Below are positions 63,983-64,000 of a DNA stretch of 64,000 nt, piece after piece. Position 1 is the first letter of the stretch. Every line of letters begins with the position of its first letter. The notes beneath the pieces were generated by a model. The model saw only the letters and a list, made by a program, of their open reading frames with translations, made no database searches and was not told the DNA's origin. A program made the translations under genes and the position numbers. Origin of the DNA: Rhodoferax sp. TS-BS-61-7 (lineage in GTDB: Bacteria; Pseudomonadota; Gammaproteobacteria; Burkholderiales; Burkholderiaceae_C); the NCBI RefSeq assembly GCF_002943465.1, contig NZ_PTQY01000004.1, forward strand, positions 310,001 through 374,000. The letters run 5' to 3'.

Positions 63983-64000
63983 CTCTAGCCCCCGATGAAT
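63983..64000 (-). repeat. Dispersed repeat, copy J, cut by the window edge
   Basis: GCCTCTAGCCCCCGATGAAT begins like copy A (CTAGCCCCCGTGGATAT) and runs off the window. Confidence 0.6.

Overview
The window looks like chromosomal DNA of a high-GC betaproteobacterium (Burkholderiales), most probably a Comamonadaceae member of the Rhodoferax type. The grounds are the gene families, GC near 65 to 68 percent in lines counted by hand, and a dispersed repeat of about 45 to 60 bp (core GGAGCTGCTTGCGC with a flanking GCTAG) that I recall from that family. Genus assignment is inference. I see no rRNA, tRNA, CRISPR array, insertion sequence or phage gene.

Layout. 1-8.2 kb: end of an unrecognised minus-strand gene, a 46-residue membrane peptide, GTP-dependent PEP carboxykinase, a membrane protein divergent from a LysR regulator, a metallophosphoesterase, an exported LigE-type DNA ligase, a universal stress protein and an aldo/keto reductase. 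8.2-14.2 kb: a ytfQRT-yjfF type sugar ABC transporter divergent from aldose 1-epimerase. 14.2-24.6 kb: TetR; an ArgP-like LysR divergent from D-amino-acid dehydrogenase; a vapBC pair; a LysR divergent from an omega-amino-acid:pyruvate aminotransferase plus CoA-acylating semialdehyde dehydrogenase; a PEP-CTERM protein with a sigma-54-type promoter; an LLM oxidoreductase and a pirin. 24.7-29.2 kb: diguanylate cyclase, ABC-F ATPase, class III CoA-transferase. 29.3-37.3 kb: a beta-glucoside or glucose ABC transporter, two GH1 beta-glucosidases and a LacI repressor, with a perfect palindromic operator just after the promoter. 37.4-42.2 kb: glutaryl-CoA dehydrogenase, lysine 2-monooxygenase (DavB), 5-aminovaleramidase (DavA) and a LysR. 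42.2-44 kb: TetR, a 38-residue peptide and an alpha/beta hydrolase, with paired operators. 44.1-49.7 kb: the reductive pyrimidine pathway (PreT, PreA, dihydropyrimidinase, N-carbamoyl-beta-alanine amidohydrolase). 49.8-51 kb: an AT-rich HEPN-like gene. 51-58.5 kb: adenosine deaminase, a DUF4287 protein, a second vapBC pair, NAD-dependent epimerase/LysR, an SMP-30-like protein, GST/LysR and a DTW-domain protein. 58.5-62.3 kb: a TonB siderophore receptor and PepSY membrane protein operon behind a Fur box. 62.3-64 kb: a MYG1-family phosphoesterase and a protein resembling the Mpv17/PMP22 family.

How they fit together. Three sections converge on omega-amino-acid catabolism. Pyrimidines give beta-alanine through the 44-49 kb operon. 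Beta-alanine can then go to malonate semialdehyde and acetyl-CoA through the 19-22 kb pair. Lysine goes through DavB and DavA toward glutarate, and glutarate can be activated by the CoA-transferase at 28 kb and oxidised by GcdH at 37 kb. The DavT and DavD steps are not in the window. Two sugar-uptake loci share one design: the binding-protein gene comes first, followed by a terminator-like hairpin before the membrane and ATPase genes.

The most interesting leads are the MYG1 plus Mpv17-like gene pair, the solitary AT-rich HEPN gene, the dispersed repeat that enters coding sequences and supplies stop codons and a ribosome binding site, and the sigma-54 promoter of the PEP-CTERM gene.
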